From the NCBI RefSeq assembly GCF_945269915.1, contig NZ_CALYOY010000024.1, forward strand, positions 1 to 35,330: DNA of 35,330 bases, written 5' to 3'. Both the position numbers and the translations under genes were made by a program. Under the pieces are notes generated by a model, which made no database searches, had not been told where the DNA came from, and worked only from the letters and a program-made list of their open reading frames with translations. Position 1 is the stretch's first letter. Every line of letters begins with the position of its first letter. Source of the stretch: an uncultured Bifidobacterium sp. GTDB taxonomy: Bacteria > Actinomycetota > Actinomycetes > Actinomycetales > Bifidobacteriaceae. This document shows positions 16,088 to 24,010 of the stretch, piece by piece.

Positions 16088-16978
16088 TCAACGGTCCTGG
16101 ACCGGGGAGGCCGTTGCTGAGGCCATGACCTCCCGGGAGAGGAGGGCGTTCATGGAATCCACGGTGGGGCGGTCCTGGTCGGCCACGATCCGCCCGTCGG
16201 CGAAGACCAGGGCACGGTCCGCGAAGGAGGCGGCGAAGGCATCATGGGTGACCATGATGATGGTCTGCCCCAGTTCACGGACCGAGTCACGCAGGAAGCT
16301 CAAGACCTCGGTCGAGGAGGCCGAGTCCAGGTTTCCCGTGGGTTCGTCGGCGAAGACGATGGAGGGTTTGGCGATCAGGGCGCGCGCTATGGCCACGCGC
16401 TGCTGTTGGCCGCCCGAAAGCTCGCTGGGCCGGTGGTTCATCCTCCCCTCAAGCCCCAGGGTCCTGACCAGGAGGTCCAGCCAGGTGGGGTCGGAAACGG
16501 CCCCATCCAGGATCAGGGGCATGAGGATGTTCTGCCTGGCCGTAAACATGGGCAGGAGGTTGAAGCCCTGGAAGATGAAACCGAGGCTGTGGCGCCTGAG
16601 GAGGGTCAGCTGGTTGTCATTCAGGCGGGTCAGGTCGATGGTCCTGCTCCCCCCGGCATGGCGCCTGCCCTGCCTGCGCCCGAGTCCGGCGGCATCGGCC
16701 CCGTTCAGGTAGACGTGCCCCGAGGTGACGGTGTCCAATCCCGCCAGGGTGTGCATGAGGGTGGACTTGCCCGACCCTGAGGGGCCCATGATGGCGGTGA
16801 ACCTGCCCAGCTCGAACCCCACATCCACGCCTCTGAGGGCATGGACCAGGTTCTCGCCGCCTCCGTAGTCCTTGGTCAATCCCTGGGCCTGGATGGCCAC
16901 CCGTCCTGTCCGTACCGGATCCCCCTTGCCAAATGCCAATGGATCGGAAACCGACTGCGTCTGTGCCTGATGTTTCAT
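16088..16978 (-). CDS. ABC transporter ATP-binding protein (LolD/MacB-type)
   Basis: 296 residues. Walker A GPSGSGKST (about residues 65-73), Q-loop FIFQGFNLLP, signature LSGGQQQRVAIARAL, Walker B with D-loop IVFADEPTGNLDSAS, and H-loop MVTHD are all intact. A 25-residue polar N-terminal tail and a short Gly/Arg-rich insertion (GLGRRQGRRHAGGSRT) after the first beta region are extra relative to LolD-size proteins of about 230 residues. ATG 16976-16978 has GAGGTAGGA upstream. It powers the FtsX-type permease encoded 13 bases downstream. Confidence 0.95.
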   Translation of the reverse strand: MKHQAQTQSVSDPLAFGKGDPVRTGRVAIQAQGLTKDYGGGENLVHALRGVDVGFELGRFTAIMGPSGSGKSTLMHTLAGLDTVTSGHVYLNGADAAGLGRRQGRRHAGGSRTIDLTRLNDNQLTLLRRHSLGFIFQGFNLLPMFTARQNILMPLILDGAVSDPTWLDLLVRTLGLEGRMNHRPSELSGGQQQRVAIARALIAKPSIVFADEPTGNLDSASSTEVLSFLRDSVRELGQTIIMVTHDAFAASFADRALVFADGRIVADQDRPTVDSMNALLSREVMASATASPVQDR

Positions 16979-17130
16979 GGTCCTACCTCACCCGGGACAG
17001 GGACCATCCCCGTCTCTCACGGTCCGACGCTATCGGCCAGGCGACGCCTGCGTCATCGTGCGCAGGGTTGAATCTCGGCTTCATCCCTGGTTCCGACATC
17101 ATCCCAAAGAACGAGGAGGACATACGACAG

Positions 17131-17168
17131 GGTGCCCGATGAAACGAAACGAGGTTTCACCGGGCACC
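17131..17168 (-). terminator. Hairpin between the sulfhydrylase gene and the ABC operon
   Basis: The 15-base arms GGTGCCCGATGAAAC (17131-17145) and GTTTCACCGGGCACC (17154-17168) pair at 14 of 15 positions around an eight-base loop. It lies 82 bases beyond the stop of the sulfhydrylase gene, which reads towards it, and about 150 bases upstream of the ABC ATPase start. A terminator for the sulfhydrylase gene is the simplest reading, but neither side has a clear T-tract, so a regulatory hairpin in the ABC leader is also possible. Nothing else was recognised in 16979-17249. Confidence 0.5.
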
Positions 17169-17249
17169 GCCGTGCCTCGTTCATGCCTTCTCGCCCCTAT
17201 GCCAGCCAAGGACTCCGCCGTGACGAAAGCGGGAAGGAGGGAGGCGATG

Positions 17250-18569
17250 CTACTGGGACAGGCCCGACTCCCTCAGTGCCTGGAAGGCGCCCTTGAGGTC
17301 ATCCAGGATGTCCTCGATGTTCTCGGTGCCGATAGAGAGCCTGATGGTACCGGGGTGGATGGCCTGGTCCTCCAGTTCCTCGGCCGTTTCCTGGGAGTGG
17401 GTGGTCGAGGCCGGATGGATGGCCAGGGACTTCACATCGGCCACATTGGCCAGGAGGGAGAAGAGGTGGAGGTTGTTGATGAAGACCCTGGCCGCCTCCT
17501 TGCCCCCCTTCAGGTCGAAGGTGAAGATGGATCCGGCCCCGTTCGGGAAGTATCGCTGATAGAGCTCGTGGTCGGGGCGGCCCGGGATGGCCGGATGGCT
17601 GACCGACTCCACCTCGGGCACGGTCTGCAGGTAGTCCACCACTCTCAGGGCGTTCTGAACGTGCCGCTCCACCCTCAGGGAGAGGGTCTCAGTCCCCTGC
17701 AGGAGGAGGAAGGCGGCGAAGGGCGATATGACGGCACCGGTATCTCGCAGGAGTATGGCGCGAATCCGTGTCACGAAGGCCGCCGCCCCCAGGTCCTGGT
17801 AGAAGCGCAGACCGTGATAGCTGGGGTCCGGCTCGGTCAGGGTGGGGAACTTGCCAGGTACGGCCGCCCAGTCGAACCGGCCCCCTTCGACGATGACCCC
17901 GCCCAGGGTCGTGCCATGGCCACCGATGAACTTGGTGGCCGACTCCACGACCACATCCGCCCCGTGCTCCAGGGGACGGAAGAGGTAGGGGGTGGCGAAG
18001 GTGTTGTCGACGATCACCGGCAGGTGGTGATCGTGGGCGATTGTGGAGATGGCCTCGAAGTCGGGCAGGTCGGCGTTGGGGTTGCCGAAGGTCTCGAAGA
18101 AGACCAGCTTGGTGTTCTCCTGGATGGCCGACTCGAAATTGGCCGGGTCCGAGGGGTCCACGAAGGTGGTCTCGACCCCGTCGCGGGGCAGGGTGTGCTT
18201 GAGGAGGTTGAAGGTACCCCCATAGATGTTCTTGGAGGCCACGATGTGGTCCCCGGTCTGGGTGATGTTACGGAAGGCATACTCCACGGCGGCGGCGCCC
18301 GAGGCCACGGCCAGGCCGGCGGTGCCGTTCTCCAGGGCGGCGATCCTGTCCTCGAAGACCCCCTGGGTGGAGTTGGTCAGACGGCCGTAGATATTGCCTG
18401 GATCCTTCAGTGCGAACCTGGCTTCGGCATGGTCGAAGTCATGGAAGACGTAGCTGGTGGTGGCATAGATCGGCACGGCCCGGGAATCTGTGGCGGGGTC
18501 GGCCTGCTCCTGGCCCACGTGGAGCTGGAGGGTCTCGAAATGGTACTTGTGGGGGTTCTGATCGGTCAT
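17250..18569 (-). CDS. metY: O-acetylhomoserine sulfhydrylase / aminocarboxypropyltransferase (Cys/Met metabolism PLP enzyme)
   Basis: 439 residues from ATG 18567-18569 (AGGAA five bases upstream; the frame stays open to 18644). The start MTDQNPHKYHFETLQLHVGQ is typical for the group. PLP-site features: GNIYGRLTNSTQ (about residues 62-73), ENGTAGLAVASGAAAVEYAF, PVIVDNTFATPYLFRPLEHGADVVVESATKFIGGHG with the PLP Lys in the SATKF motif, and later SIGTENIEDILDDL at the C-terminus. Length of about 430 residues favours O-acetylhomoserine sulfhydrylase over the roughly 390-residue cystathionine gamma-synthase/lyase group. It makes homocysteine from O-acetylhomoserine and sulfide. It diverges from the PLP-related kinase gene. 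The gap 18570-18854 shows no riboswitch that I could recognise. Confidence 0.88.
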   Translation of the reverse strand: MTDQNPHKYHFETLQLHVGQEQADPATDSRAVPIYATTSYVFHDFDHAEARFALKDPGNIYGRLTNSTQGVFEDRIAALENGTAGLAVASGAAAVEYAFRNITQTGDHIVASKNIYGGTFNLLKHTLPRDGVETTFVDPSDPANFESAIQENTKLVFFETFGNPNADLPDFEAISTIAHDHHLPVIVDNTFATPYLFRPLEHGADVVVESATKFIGGHGTTLGGVIVEGGRFDWAAVPGKFPTLTEPDPSYHGLRFYQDLGAAAFVTRIRAILLRDTGAVISPFAAFLLLQGTETLSLRVERHVQNALRVVDYLQTVPEVESVSHPAIPGRPDHELYQRYFPNGAGSIFTFDLKGGKEAARVFINNLHLFSLLANVADVKSLAIHPASTTHSQETAEELEDQAIHPGTIRLSIGTENIEDILDDLKGAFQALRESGLSQ

Positions 18570-18854
18570 GTCAATTCCTATCTGCTTCCTGGCGGATGGT
18601 GCCGCTATGGCGGGCATACACGCCCTGTCCTTGACTGCGACCATAAGCGTCCCGAACCTGCAAGTTCAAGCCTGATGGGTCGTTTCGATATCGTCCTTTC
18701 TTATAACAGCTTGCAGAAGGCCGGAAACCGGCCATTTTCATCTCCATATGCCGTACAGGGTGGTGCGTCACCGGCACTCCCGCTGTAAAGTCAAGGAAGC
18801 AACGGAGAAGATTCCGTTCCGAACAGCCTCAGCGGGCATGAAGGAGTTCACGAT

Positions 18855-19745
18855 ATGGCCGGACAAACGGACGATCAGAACAGGCTCTACCAGCGCGATC
18901 CGAACTATATACCCCGGGTCGCCGCAGTGCACGACATGTGCGGTTACGGCAAGTGCTCCTTGACGGCGGCCATCCCCATCCTTTCGGCGGCCGGATGTGA
19001 TGTCTGCCCGGTCCCCACGGCCCTTTTCAGCGCCCATACCATGTTCAAGGACTACACCTTCCATGACACCACCGAGATGCTGCCGGGATACCTGGATGCC
19101 TGGCGGAAGGAGGGTGTCGACCTGGACGGCATCTACAGCGGGTTCCTGGGCAGCGCCGAGCAGGTCGACATCATCCTGCGCATGTATCGGGAGTATCCCA
19201 AGGCCCTGCGTCTGGTCGACCCGGTCATGGGCGACGGGGGCGCCATGTACCCCACCTACACCGAGGAGATGTGCAAGGCCGTGATCCGCCTGGTGGACGG
19301 GGCCGACCTGCTCATGCCCAACCTGACCGAGGTCAGCCTCCTGACCGGTCTGCCCTACGAAGGCCAGGACCTGAACGACGATCAGGTGGAGACGCGCCTG
19401 GCCAGGCTCCTGGAGATGGGTGCCCGGAACGTCATCATCAAGGGCATCGACCGCGGGGATGGGAAGCTGCGCAACTTCGTGGCCTCGGCAAACCAGGGCG
19501 GGGCCGGTGGCAAGCAGGAGCTGGTCCACGAGAAGCTCCCCTTCATGATTCACGGGACGGGCGACGCCTTTGCCTCCTCCCTCTGCGGTGCCGTCTTCGC
19601 AGGGAGGGGCCTGGCCGATGCCGCGCGGATCGCCGGGGAATTCGTTCGTTCGGCCATGCAGCATACCCGCAACCAGCCCAACTACCAGGAGCGCGGGGTC
19701 AGCTTCGAGCTGGACCTGGGCCTGCTGACCGGACTGGTTGGGTAA
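18855..19745 (+). CDS. pdxY: Pyridoxal/pyridoxamine kinase
   Basis: 296 residues. The ATG at 18855 is preceded by AAGGAG. Ribokinase-superfamily B6 kinase marks: RVAAVHDMCGYGKCSLTAAIPILSAAG (about residues 21-47), where the family has H-x-S-G-x-G-[KR]; PTALFSAHT; YSGFLGSAEQ; VDPVMGDGGAMYPTYTEEM; LLMPNLTEVSLLTGL; and the anion-hole region IHGTGDAFASSLCGAVFAG (G-T-G-D). It phosphorylates pyridoxal or pyridoxamine to salvage vitamin B6. The Ser of the usual H-x-S-G motif reads Met-Cys here (HDMCGYG), a form found in the Gram-positive PdxY-like group. It lies opposite a PLP enzyme gene, which fits cofactor supply. A terminator follows. Confidence 0.88.
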   Translation: MAGQTDDQNRLYQRDPNYIPRVAAVHDMCGYGKCSLTAAIPILSAAGCDVCPVPTALFSAHTMFKDYTFHDTTEMLPGYLDAWRKEGVDLDGIYSGFLGSAEQVDIILRMYREYPKALRLVDPVMGDGGAMYPTYTEEMCKAVIRLVDGADLLMPNLTEVSLLTGLPYEGQDLNDDQVETRLARLLEMGARNVIIKGIDRGDGKLRNFVASANQGGAGGKQELVHEKLPFMIHGTGDAFASSLCGAVFAGRGLADAARIAGEFVRSAMQHTRNQPNYQERGVSFELDLGLLTGLVG

Positions 19746-19790
19746 GGCGGACCTGCTGTCTCAGGTCAAGGCAGCTCAGACTTTCCATCG

Positions 19791-19824
19791 GACCCCGGAG
19801 CGGAATGCTCCGGGGCCCTCTTGT
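19791..19824 (+). terminator. Rho-independent terminator after pdxY
   Basis: CCCCGGAGC (19793-19801), loop GGAAT, GCTCCGGGG (19807-19815), then CCCTCTTGTAT. The nine-pair perfect GC stem with a moderately T-rich tail lies 48 bases after the pdxY stop. Confidence 0.8.
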
Positions 19825-19831
19825 ATCTAAT

Positions 19832-19841
19832 CCCCCCCCCC
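19832..19841. repeat. C10 homopolymer tract
   Basis: Ten consecutive C residues lie between the pdxY terminator and the tetR promoter, 69 bases before its -35. Runs this long are prone to length change on replication. Its distance from the promoter makes an effect on expression possible but unproven. Confidence 0.6.
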
Positions 19842-19910
19842 AGATGTGAGACCTGGGATTGGCGCCAGATGACCCATCCGGAAAGCCGCAACAATGGGCA
19901 TCCGTGCGAA

Positions 19911-19968
19911 TTGACACTTTGTCAAAATCTGCCCTATACTCGAATCGTCGTTGTTGACATAGTGTCAA
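19911..19968 (+). promoter_or_regulatory. tetR promoter with two identical-arm operators
   Basis: TTGACA (19911-19916) and TATACT (19935-19940), 18 bases apart, form a strong sigma-70-type promoter. Operator 1, TTGACACTTTGTCAA (19911-19925), covers the -35. Operator 2, TTGACATAGTGTCAA (19954-19968), lies just past the start-site region. Both are TTGACA-N3-TGTCAA, with centres 43 bases apart (about four helical turns, same face). This is the expected arrangement for autorepression by the TetR protein encoded from 20017, possibly as two bound dimers. Confidence 0.8.
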
Positions 19969-20016
19969 AGTTCAGCTCCCCGGAGTCAAACGACTTCGTA
20001 AGGACGGGAAGTAACC

Positions 20017-20640
20017 ATGCAGGCATCAGCCATAGGAGACGGGTCGGCCTTCGCCCCGCGACCCTCTCGCAGAAGGTCCGGGAAGAGTGACGAAATCGTC
20101 CAGGCCGTGATCGATATCTGCAGGAACAAGGGATTCTCCCACATCACCATCAAGGACATCGCCAAGCAGGTGGGGATGACCAGATCCCTCTTCTACCACT
20201 ACTTCCCCGACAAGGAGGCCCTGGCCCAGGCCATGGTCGACAAGTCCGTCGACCAGGTCCTGATTCGGATGGAGGAATGGAACAGGAAGCGGACACCCGG
20301 CGACGTCGAGGGAGCCCTGAAGACCATCGTACAGGTGGCCCGGTCGGTCATCGCCGACAACAGCCCGCTCCGACAGCAGATGATCCACTCGGGCAATGGA
20401 GAGCTCTACACGCAGTTCGTGGACCAGGTCTCCAAGGCCATAGCCGACTACTTCTGCCGGACGGCGGTTCAGGACTTCACCAGACACCACCAGGAGCACT
20501 TGCCCATCGACCATGTGCGCGAAATGCTGATCGTCCTGATTTCCGGATCCATCACCCTCCTTAGGGTGCAGCCGGACACCAGCGATGAGGCCATCATCTG
20601 CATGGCCGCCCAGACGCTCCACCTGGAGCCCTACCTGTAA
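20017..20640 (+). CDS. TetR-family transcriptional regulator
   Basis: 207 residues. Helix-turn-helix at about residues 28-70: IVQAVIDICRNKGFSHITIKDIA followed by the recognition stretch KQVGMTRSLFYHYFPDKEALAQAM, a textbook TetR N-terminal domain. The C-terminal ligand domain is alpha-helical and not assigned to a subfamily. A basic stretch (RPSRRRSGK) precedes the HTH. The gene lies directly downstream of two identical-arm operators and 84 bases before a membrane protein gene in the same direction, so it most likely controls itself and that gene. The ligand is unknown. Confidence 0.92.
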   Translation: MQASAIGDGSAFAPRPSRRRSGKSDEIVQAVIDICRNKGFSHITIKDIAKQVGMTRSLFYHYFPDKEALAQAMVDKSVDQVLIRMEEWNRKRTPGDVEGALKTIVQVARSVIADNSPLRQQMIHSGNGELYTQFVDQVSKAIADYFCRTAVQDFTRHHQEHLPIDHVREMLIVLISGSITLLRVQPDTSDEAIICMAAQTLHLEPYL

Positions 20641-20724
20641 GGCGACGGGGGTCCTTCCCGATATCCGTTTGCCAAGAACCAAACCAACGAACACCTGACA
20701 CAGAAGAGAAGAAAGGACATCGTC

Positions 20725-21720
20725 ATGTTGTTCCAAGTCTACGGAGCCAACGCCCCCTACCAATGGTTGGGCTGGATCCTGGTCTTCGCATGCCTGATCG
20801 GCCTCAACGAGGTCGCCAGGCGGAGCAAGACGGGAGGCATCATCTGCTTCCTGGCCATCCCCGGCGCCCTGACCGTATACTTCCTGGCCATCTACATATC
20901 GGCGGCCTTCGGGGCGGATTGGGCACTTCATAACCCGACCTACGTCCATATGACCAGTTGGTTCCACTATGCCAAGCTCTATGCCGCCACCGCCGGCTGC
21001 ATCGGCTTCATGGCCCTCAAGTACGGATGGGGCAAGATCGGCAAGTCCCACTGGTTCAAGTGCTTCCCCTTCATCATCGTCGCCATCAACATCCTCATCG
21101 CCATGGTCTCCGATTTCGAATCCGCCATCCGCGGGTGGGGCGGAACCTGGGTGTCCACCGAGGGCATCACCCTGATGGGCGGCTGGCACAACGTCATCAA
21201 CGGGGTGGCGGGCCTGATCAACATCTTCTGCATGACCGGCATCTTCGGCATCTATGCCTCCAAGGACCGTCGCGACATGCTCTGGCCCGACATGACCTGG
21301 GTCTTCATCATCGCCTATGACCTGTGGAACTTCTGCTACACCTACAACTGCCTGCCCAACCACTCCTGGTACTGCGGCCTGGCCCTCCTCCTGGCGCCCA
21401 CCTTCGCCAACTTCCTCTGGAACAAGGGAGGATGGATCCAGAACCGGGCCAACACCCTGGCCATCTGGTGCATGTTCGCCCAGGTCTTCCCCATGTTCCA
21501 GGACTATTCGGTCTTCTCGACCCAGTCGGTCAACAAGCCCGGAGTCAATTTGACGATCTCCATCCTCTCCCTGACCGCCAACGTGCTCGCACTGGGCTGC
21601 ATCCTGGTCCGTGCGCGCCGTCAGCACATCAACCCCTGGACCCGTGAGGTCTTCAAGGGAACCAGGGACTTCGACCAGGCCATCGCCCGTGCCGACCTGG
21701 ACGAGGTCGCCGTGGCCTGA
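20725..21720 (+). CDS. Uncharacterised polytopic membrane protein (possibly DUF5692 family)
   Basis: 331 residues with about nine hydrophobic helices: WLGWILVFACLIGLNE, GIICFLAIPGALTVYFLAIY, AKLYAATAGCIGFMALKYG, CFPFIIVAINILIAMV, VINGVAGLINIFCMTGIFGIY, WVFIIAYDLWNFCYTYN, WYCGLALLLAPTFANFLW, TLAIWCMFAQVFP and LTISILSLTANVLALGCILV. It is very rich in Trp, Tyr, Phe and Cys; the motif YDLWNFCYTYNCLPNHSWYC, rich in polar aromatics within the membrane, stands out. From memory it resembles the DUF5692 proteins of gut Actinobacteria and Clostridia; this was not checked. It is neither an MFS nor an SMR transporter by its motifs. AAAGGA lies upstream of the ATG. It sits behind tetR, probably on the same transcript. 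The charged C-terminal tail (DFDQAIARADLDE) is cytoplasmic by inference. Confidence 0.75.
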   Translation: MLFQVYGANAPYQWLGWILVFACLIGLNEVARRSKTGGIICFLAIPGALTVYFLAIYISAAFGADWALHNPTYVHMTSWFHYAKLYAATAGCIGFMALKYGWGKIGKSHWFKCFPFIIVAINILIAMVSDFESAIRGWGGTWVSTEGITLMGGWHNVINGVAGLINIFCMTGIFGIYASKDRRDMLWPDMTWVFIIAYDLWNFCYTYNCLPNHSWYCGLALLLAPTFANFLWNKGGWIQNRANTLAIWCMFAQVFPMFQDYSVFSTQSVNKPGVNLTISILSLTANVLALGCILVRARRQHINPWTREVFKGTRDFDQAIARADLDEVAVA

Positions 21721-21738
21721 TTCCCCGAACAAGGCTTT

Positions 21739-21797
21739 AGGTCCGATATGAGTGTGACGCGGTTCCCCAGGGGTTGTGTCACCTCCATATCGGACCT
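21739..21797. repeat. Long inverted repeat after the membrane protein gene
   Basis: AGGTCCGATATG (21739-21750) and CATATCGGACCT (21786-21797) are perfect 12-base arms. Inside them GTGAC/GTCAC adds five more pairs after a three-base mismatch, leaving a loop of about 20 bases with CCCCAGGGG. It begins 18 bases past the stop, so a terminator is likely, although no T-tract follows on either strand. Confidence 0.55.
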
Positions 21798-21883
21798 TCC
21801 TGTCAATCAGGGCCTACTTATACACATACGCACATTTCCAAATATCAGATTGCTCTTTTCTTCATCCGTGGTGTTCTTGAGCC

Positions 21884-22465
21884 ATGGATACACAAGCGAC
21901 AAGCAGAGCATACAATCACGGGTCACTGGATACCTTCCAGGACATGGCCGAGACCGAGCGTCTGATCAAGCGGAACGGGCTGGACGGCAGGGAGCTCGGC
22001 AGACTGGGTGAGGAGTACGTCTGCCTCTGGCTGCAGAACCAGGGCTGGCGCATACTCGCCCGCAACTGGCATTGCCGATTTGGCGAACTGGACATCGTCG
22101 CCCTGGATCCCTTTCGGATCCTGGTCTTCGTGGAGGTTAAAACCCGACGCACCACCACCTTCGGTTCCGCCTGCGAAGCCGTGGGCCAGACCAAGCGTCA
22201 ACGGCTCAGAAGGGCGGCCGTCCAGTGGCTGATCGGCCACGACCGTGACCCCTTCATCCGTCGAAGGGGCACCCGGTTCGACGTGGTCACACTTACCGTG
22301 GGCAACCTGATGCCGACCTCCGGATTGCCACCCGACCAGGAGGCCCCCGACTCGGATATGAGGATACCGACGACCACGAACGACCCCTTGAGGGGACCAC
22401 GCGAATCAAGGCATGGATGGTCCCCGGACTCCATATTCCTGCGCCACATCAGGGAGGCTTTCTGA
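21884..22465 (+). CDS. yraN: YraN/UPF0102 family endonuclease-like protein
   Basis: 193 residues. The conserved core is GRLGEEYVCLWLQNQGWRILARNWHCRFGELDIVALD followed by ILVFVEVKTRRTTTFGSACEAV. The G-E-L-D-I-V and E-V-K-T-R residues form a restriction-endonuclease-like (Holliday resolvase-like) metal site. Function is not settled; the gene is usually found beside comM and dprA, as here. The C-terminus (about 50 residues after the core) is an unconserved polar tail, longer than the roughly 120-residue norm. Start uncertain: ATG 21884 lacks a good ribosome site and ATG 21944 (MAETERLIK) is an alternative. Its TGA overlaps the comM ATG by one base. Confidence 0.88.
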   Translation: MDTQATSRAYNHGSLDTFQDMAETERLIKRNGLDGRELGRLGEEYVCLWLQNQGWRILARNWHCRFGELDIVALDPFRILVFVEVKTRRTTTFGSACEAVGQTKRQRLRRAAVQWLIGHDRDPFIRRRGTRFDVVTLTVGNLMPTSGLPPDQEAPDSDMRIPTTTNDPLRGPRESRHGWSPDSIFLRHIREAF

Positions 22466-24009
22466 TGAGGCTGGGGTCGGCAAGATCCATCGGTCTCGTG
22501 GGGCTCAAGGCATTCATCATCAATGCCCAGTCCTTCATCTCACCGGGCCTGCCCTATTTCTCGATCATCGGTCTGCCGGATGCCTCCCTGTCCGAATCCA
22601 GGGAACGGGTCAAATCGGCCTGCTCCTCCTGCGGGTTCCGTTGGCCCCAGACACGGGTCACCGTCAACCTGTCGCCCGCCTCCCGTCCCAAGCGCGGCTC
22701 ATCACACGACCTGGCCATCGCCGCCAGTGTCCTCGGTGCCGGCGGGGTGGTGCCGGTCAAGGGTTTTGAAGACACCATCGCCCTGGGTGAGCTCAACCTG
22801 GACGGGAGCGTCCTGCCCATCACCGGGGTCCTCCCCATCCTGGCCTATGCCAAGGAGCAAGGGGTGAAACGGGTCTTCCTGCCTGAGGCCAACATGGAGG
22901 AGGCCGGTATCGTCCCGGGAATCCGCGTGACCGGTCTGCACCACCTCGGTCAACTGGTGGAAGCGATGGGTGGCCGAGCCGACTATCATCCCTCCCGGAT
23001 CGTGGCCGATTCCGGACAGGAAGCCGACATATCCCTGCAGGACCAGTCCCCATTCCCCGCGTCAAATCTCGACATGGACCAGGTAATAGACCAGGAGGAG
23101 ACCAAATGGGCCATGACCGTGGCGGCGGCCGGGGGCCACCACATGCTGATGATGGGACCACCAGGTGCCGGAAAGAGCATGCTTGCCAGGTGCCTGCCGG
23201 GTATCCTCCCTCCACTGGATGAGAGGGAGCAGTTGGAAGTCGCCTCCATCCGTTCCCTCTGTGGCACCCTGAAACAGTATGGAGTCAGCGATATCCCGCC
23301 CTTTGAAGCACCCCACCACACCGCCTCCATGGCCTCCCTGGTCGGTGGTGGAACGGGACTTGCCACACCGGGGGCCATCACCAGGGCCCACTGTGGCGTC
23401 CTCTTCATGGACGAGGCACCAGAATTCTCACCGCGTGTTCTCCAGGCGCTGCGCGAACCACTGGAAATCGGGGAGATAATTCTTTCCCGGGCCAAGGGAT
23501 CCACCTCGTTCCCCGCCAGGTTCCAACTGGTCATGGCTGCAAACCCCTGCCCCTGCGGTTACAGCTACGGAACCGGCGAGCGCTGTACCTGCACGCCCAG
23601 GGAACGAGCAAGATACTGGAACCGGATATCCGGACCGATCATGGACCGGATCGATATACAGACCACGGTCCCGCCGGTTTCCGACCTGGGAGGGGCAGGT
23701 CTGGAGCATGGACGGTCCAGCGCCGAAATCCGGCAGCAGGTGGTCATGGCCCGCAAGGCTGCCAAGAAACGGTTCAAGGATGAGGGGTGGACCCGCAACG
23801 CCCAAATCAGCGGTGAATGGTTACGGGCCAACACGGCGCAGAAGTCCTTATCCATCGTCAACGAAGCCATGAGGAAGAACCATCTCAGCCTGCGCGGCGC
23901 GGACAGGACACTGCGTCTGGCATGGACCCTGGCCGACCTCGACGGGAGGTACGGACCGAATGCGGACGATGTGGTCACAGGGATCATGATGCGTACAAGG
24001 ACGGCCTGA
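22465..24009 (+). CDS. comM: ComM/YifB-family Mg-chelatase-like AAA+ ATPase
   Basis: 514 residues from the ATG at 22465, which overlaps the yraN stop (TGATG) and has GGGAGG upstream; that gives MRLGSARSIGLVGLKAFIIN, the usual start. N-terminal ChlI-type domain (PGLPYFSIIGLPDASLSESRERV), AAA+ core with Walker A GPPGAGKSM (about residue 232) and Walker B CGVLFMDEAPEF, zinc-like cysteines ANPCPCGYSYGTGERCTCTP, and sensor region SGPIMDRIDIQTTV. ComM is a hexameric helicase that promotes branch migration during natural transformation. Together with dprA it suggests DNA-uptake/recombination capability, though no uptake apparatus is in the window. Confidence 0.95.
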   Translation: MRLGSARSIGLVGLKAFIINAQSFISPGLPYFSIIGLPDASLSESRERVKSACSSCGFRWPQTRVTVNLSPASRPKRGSSHDLAIAASVLGAGGVVPVKGFEDTIALGELNLDGSVLPITGVLPILAYAKEQGVKRVFLPEANMEEAGIVPGIRVTGLHHLGQLVEAMGGRADYHPSRIVADSGQEADISLQDQSPFPASNLDMDQVIDQEETKWAMTVAAAGGHHMLMMGPPGAGKSMLARCLPGILPPLDEREQLEVASIRSLCGTLKQYGVSDIPPFEAPHHTASMASLVGGGTGLATPGAITRAHCGVLFMDEAPEFSPRVLQALREPLEIGEIILSRAKGSTSFPARFQLVMAANPCPCGYSYGTGERCTCTPRERARYWNRISGPIMDRIDIQTTVPPVSDLGGAGLEHGRSSAEIRQQVVMARKAAKKRFKDEGWTRNAQISGEWLRANTAQKSLSIVNEAMRKNHLSLRGADRTLRLAWTLADLDGRYGPNADDVVTGIMMRTRTA

Positions 24010-24010
24010 T

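Noticed and set aside
16977-18788. Long open frame of 603 codons on the plus strand
   Set aside because: It is antisense to the O-acetylhomoserine sulfhydrylase gene, whose PLP motifs are unmistakable; shadow frame.
20026-21732. Long open frame of 568 codons on the minus strand
   Set aside because: It lies antisense to tetR and the membrane protein gene, both of which have clear motifs, promoters and ribosome sites. Its composition (Gly, Asp, Val, His rich) is that of a codon shadow in GC-rich DNA.
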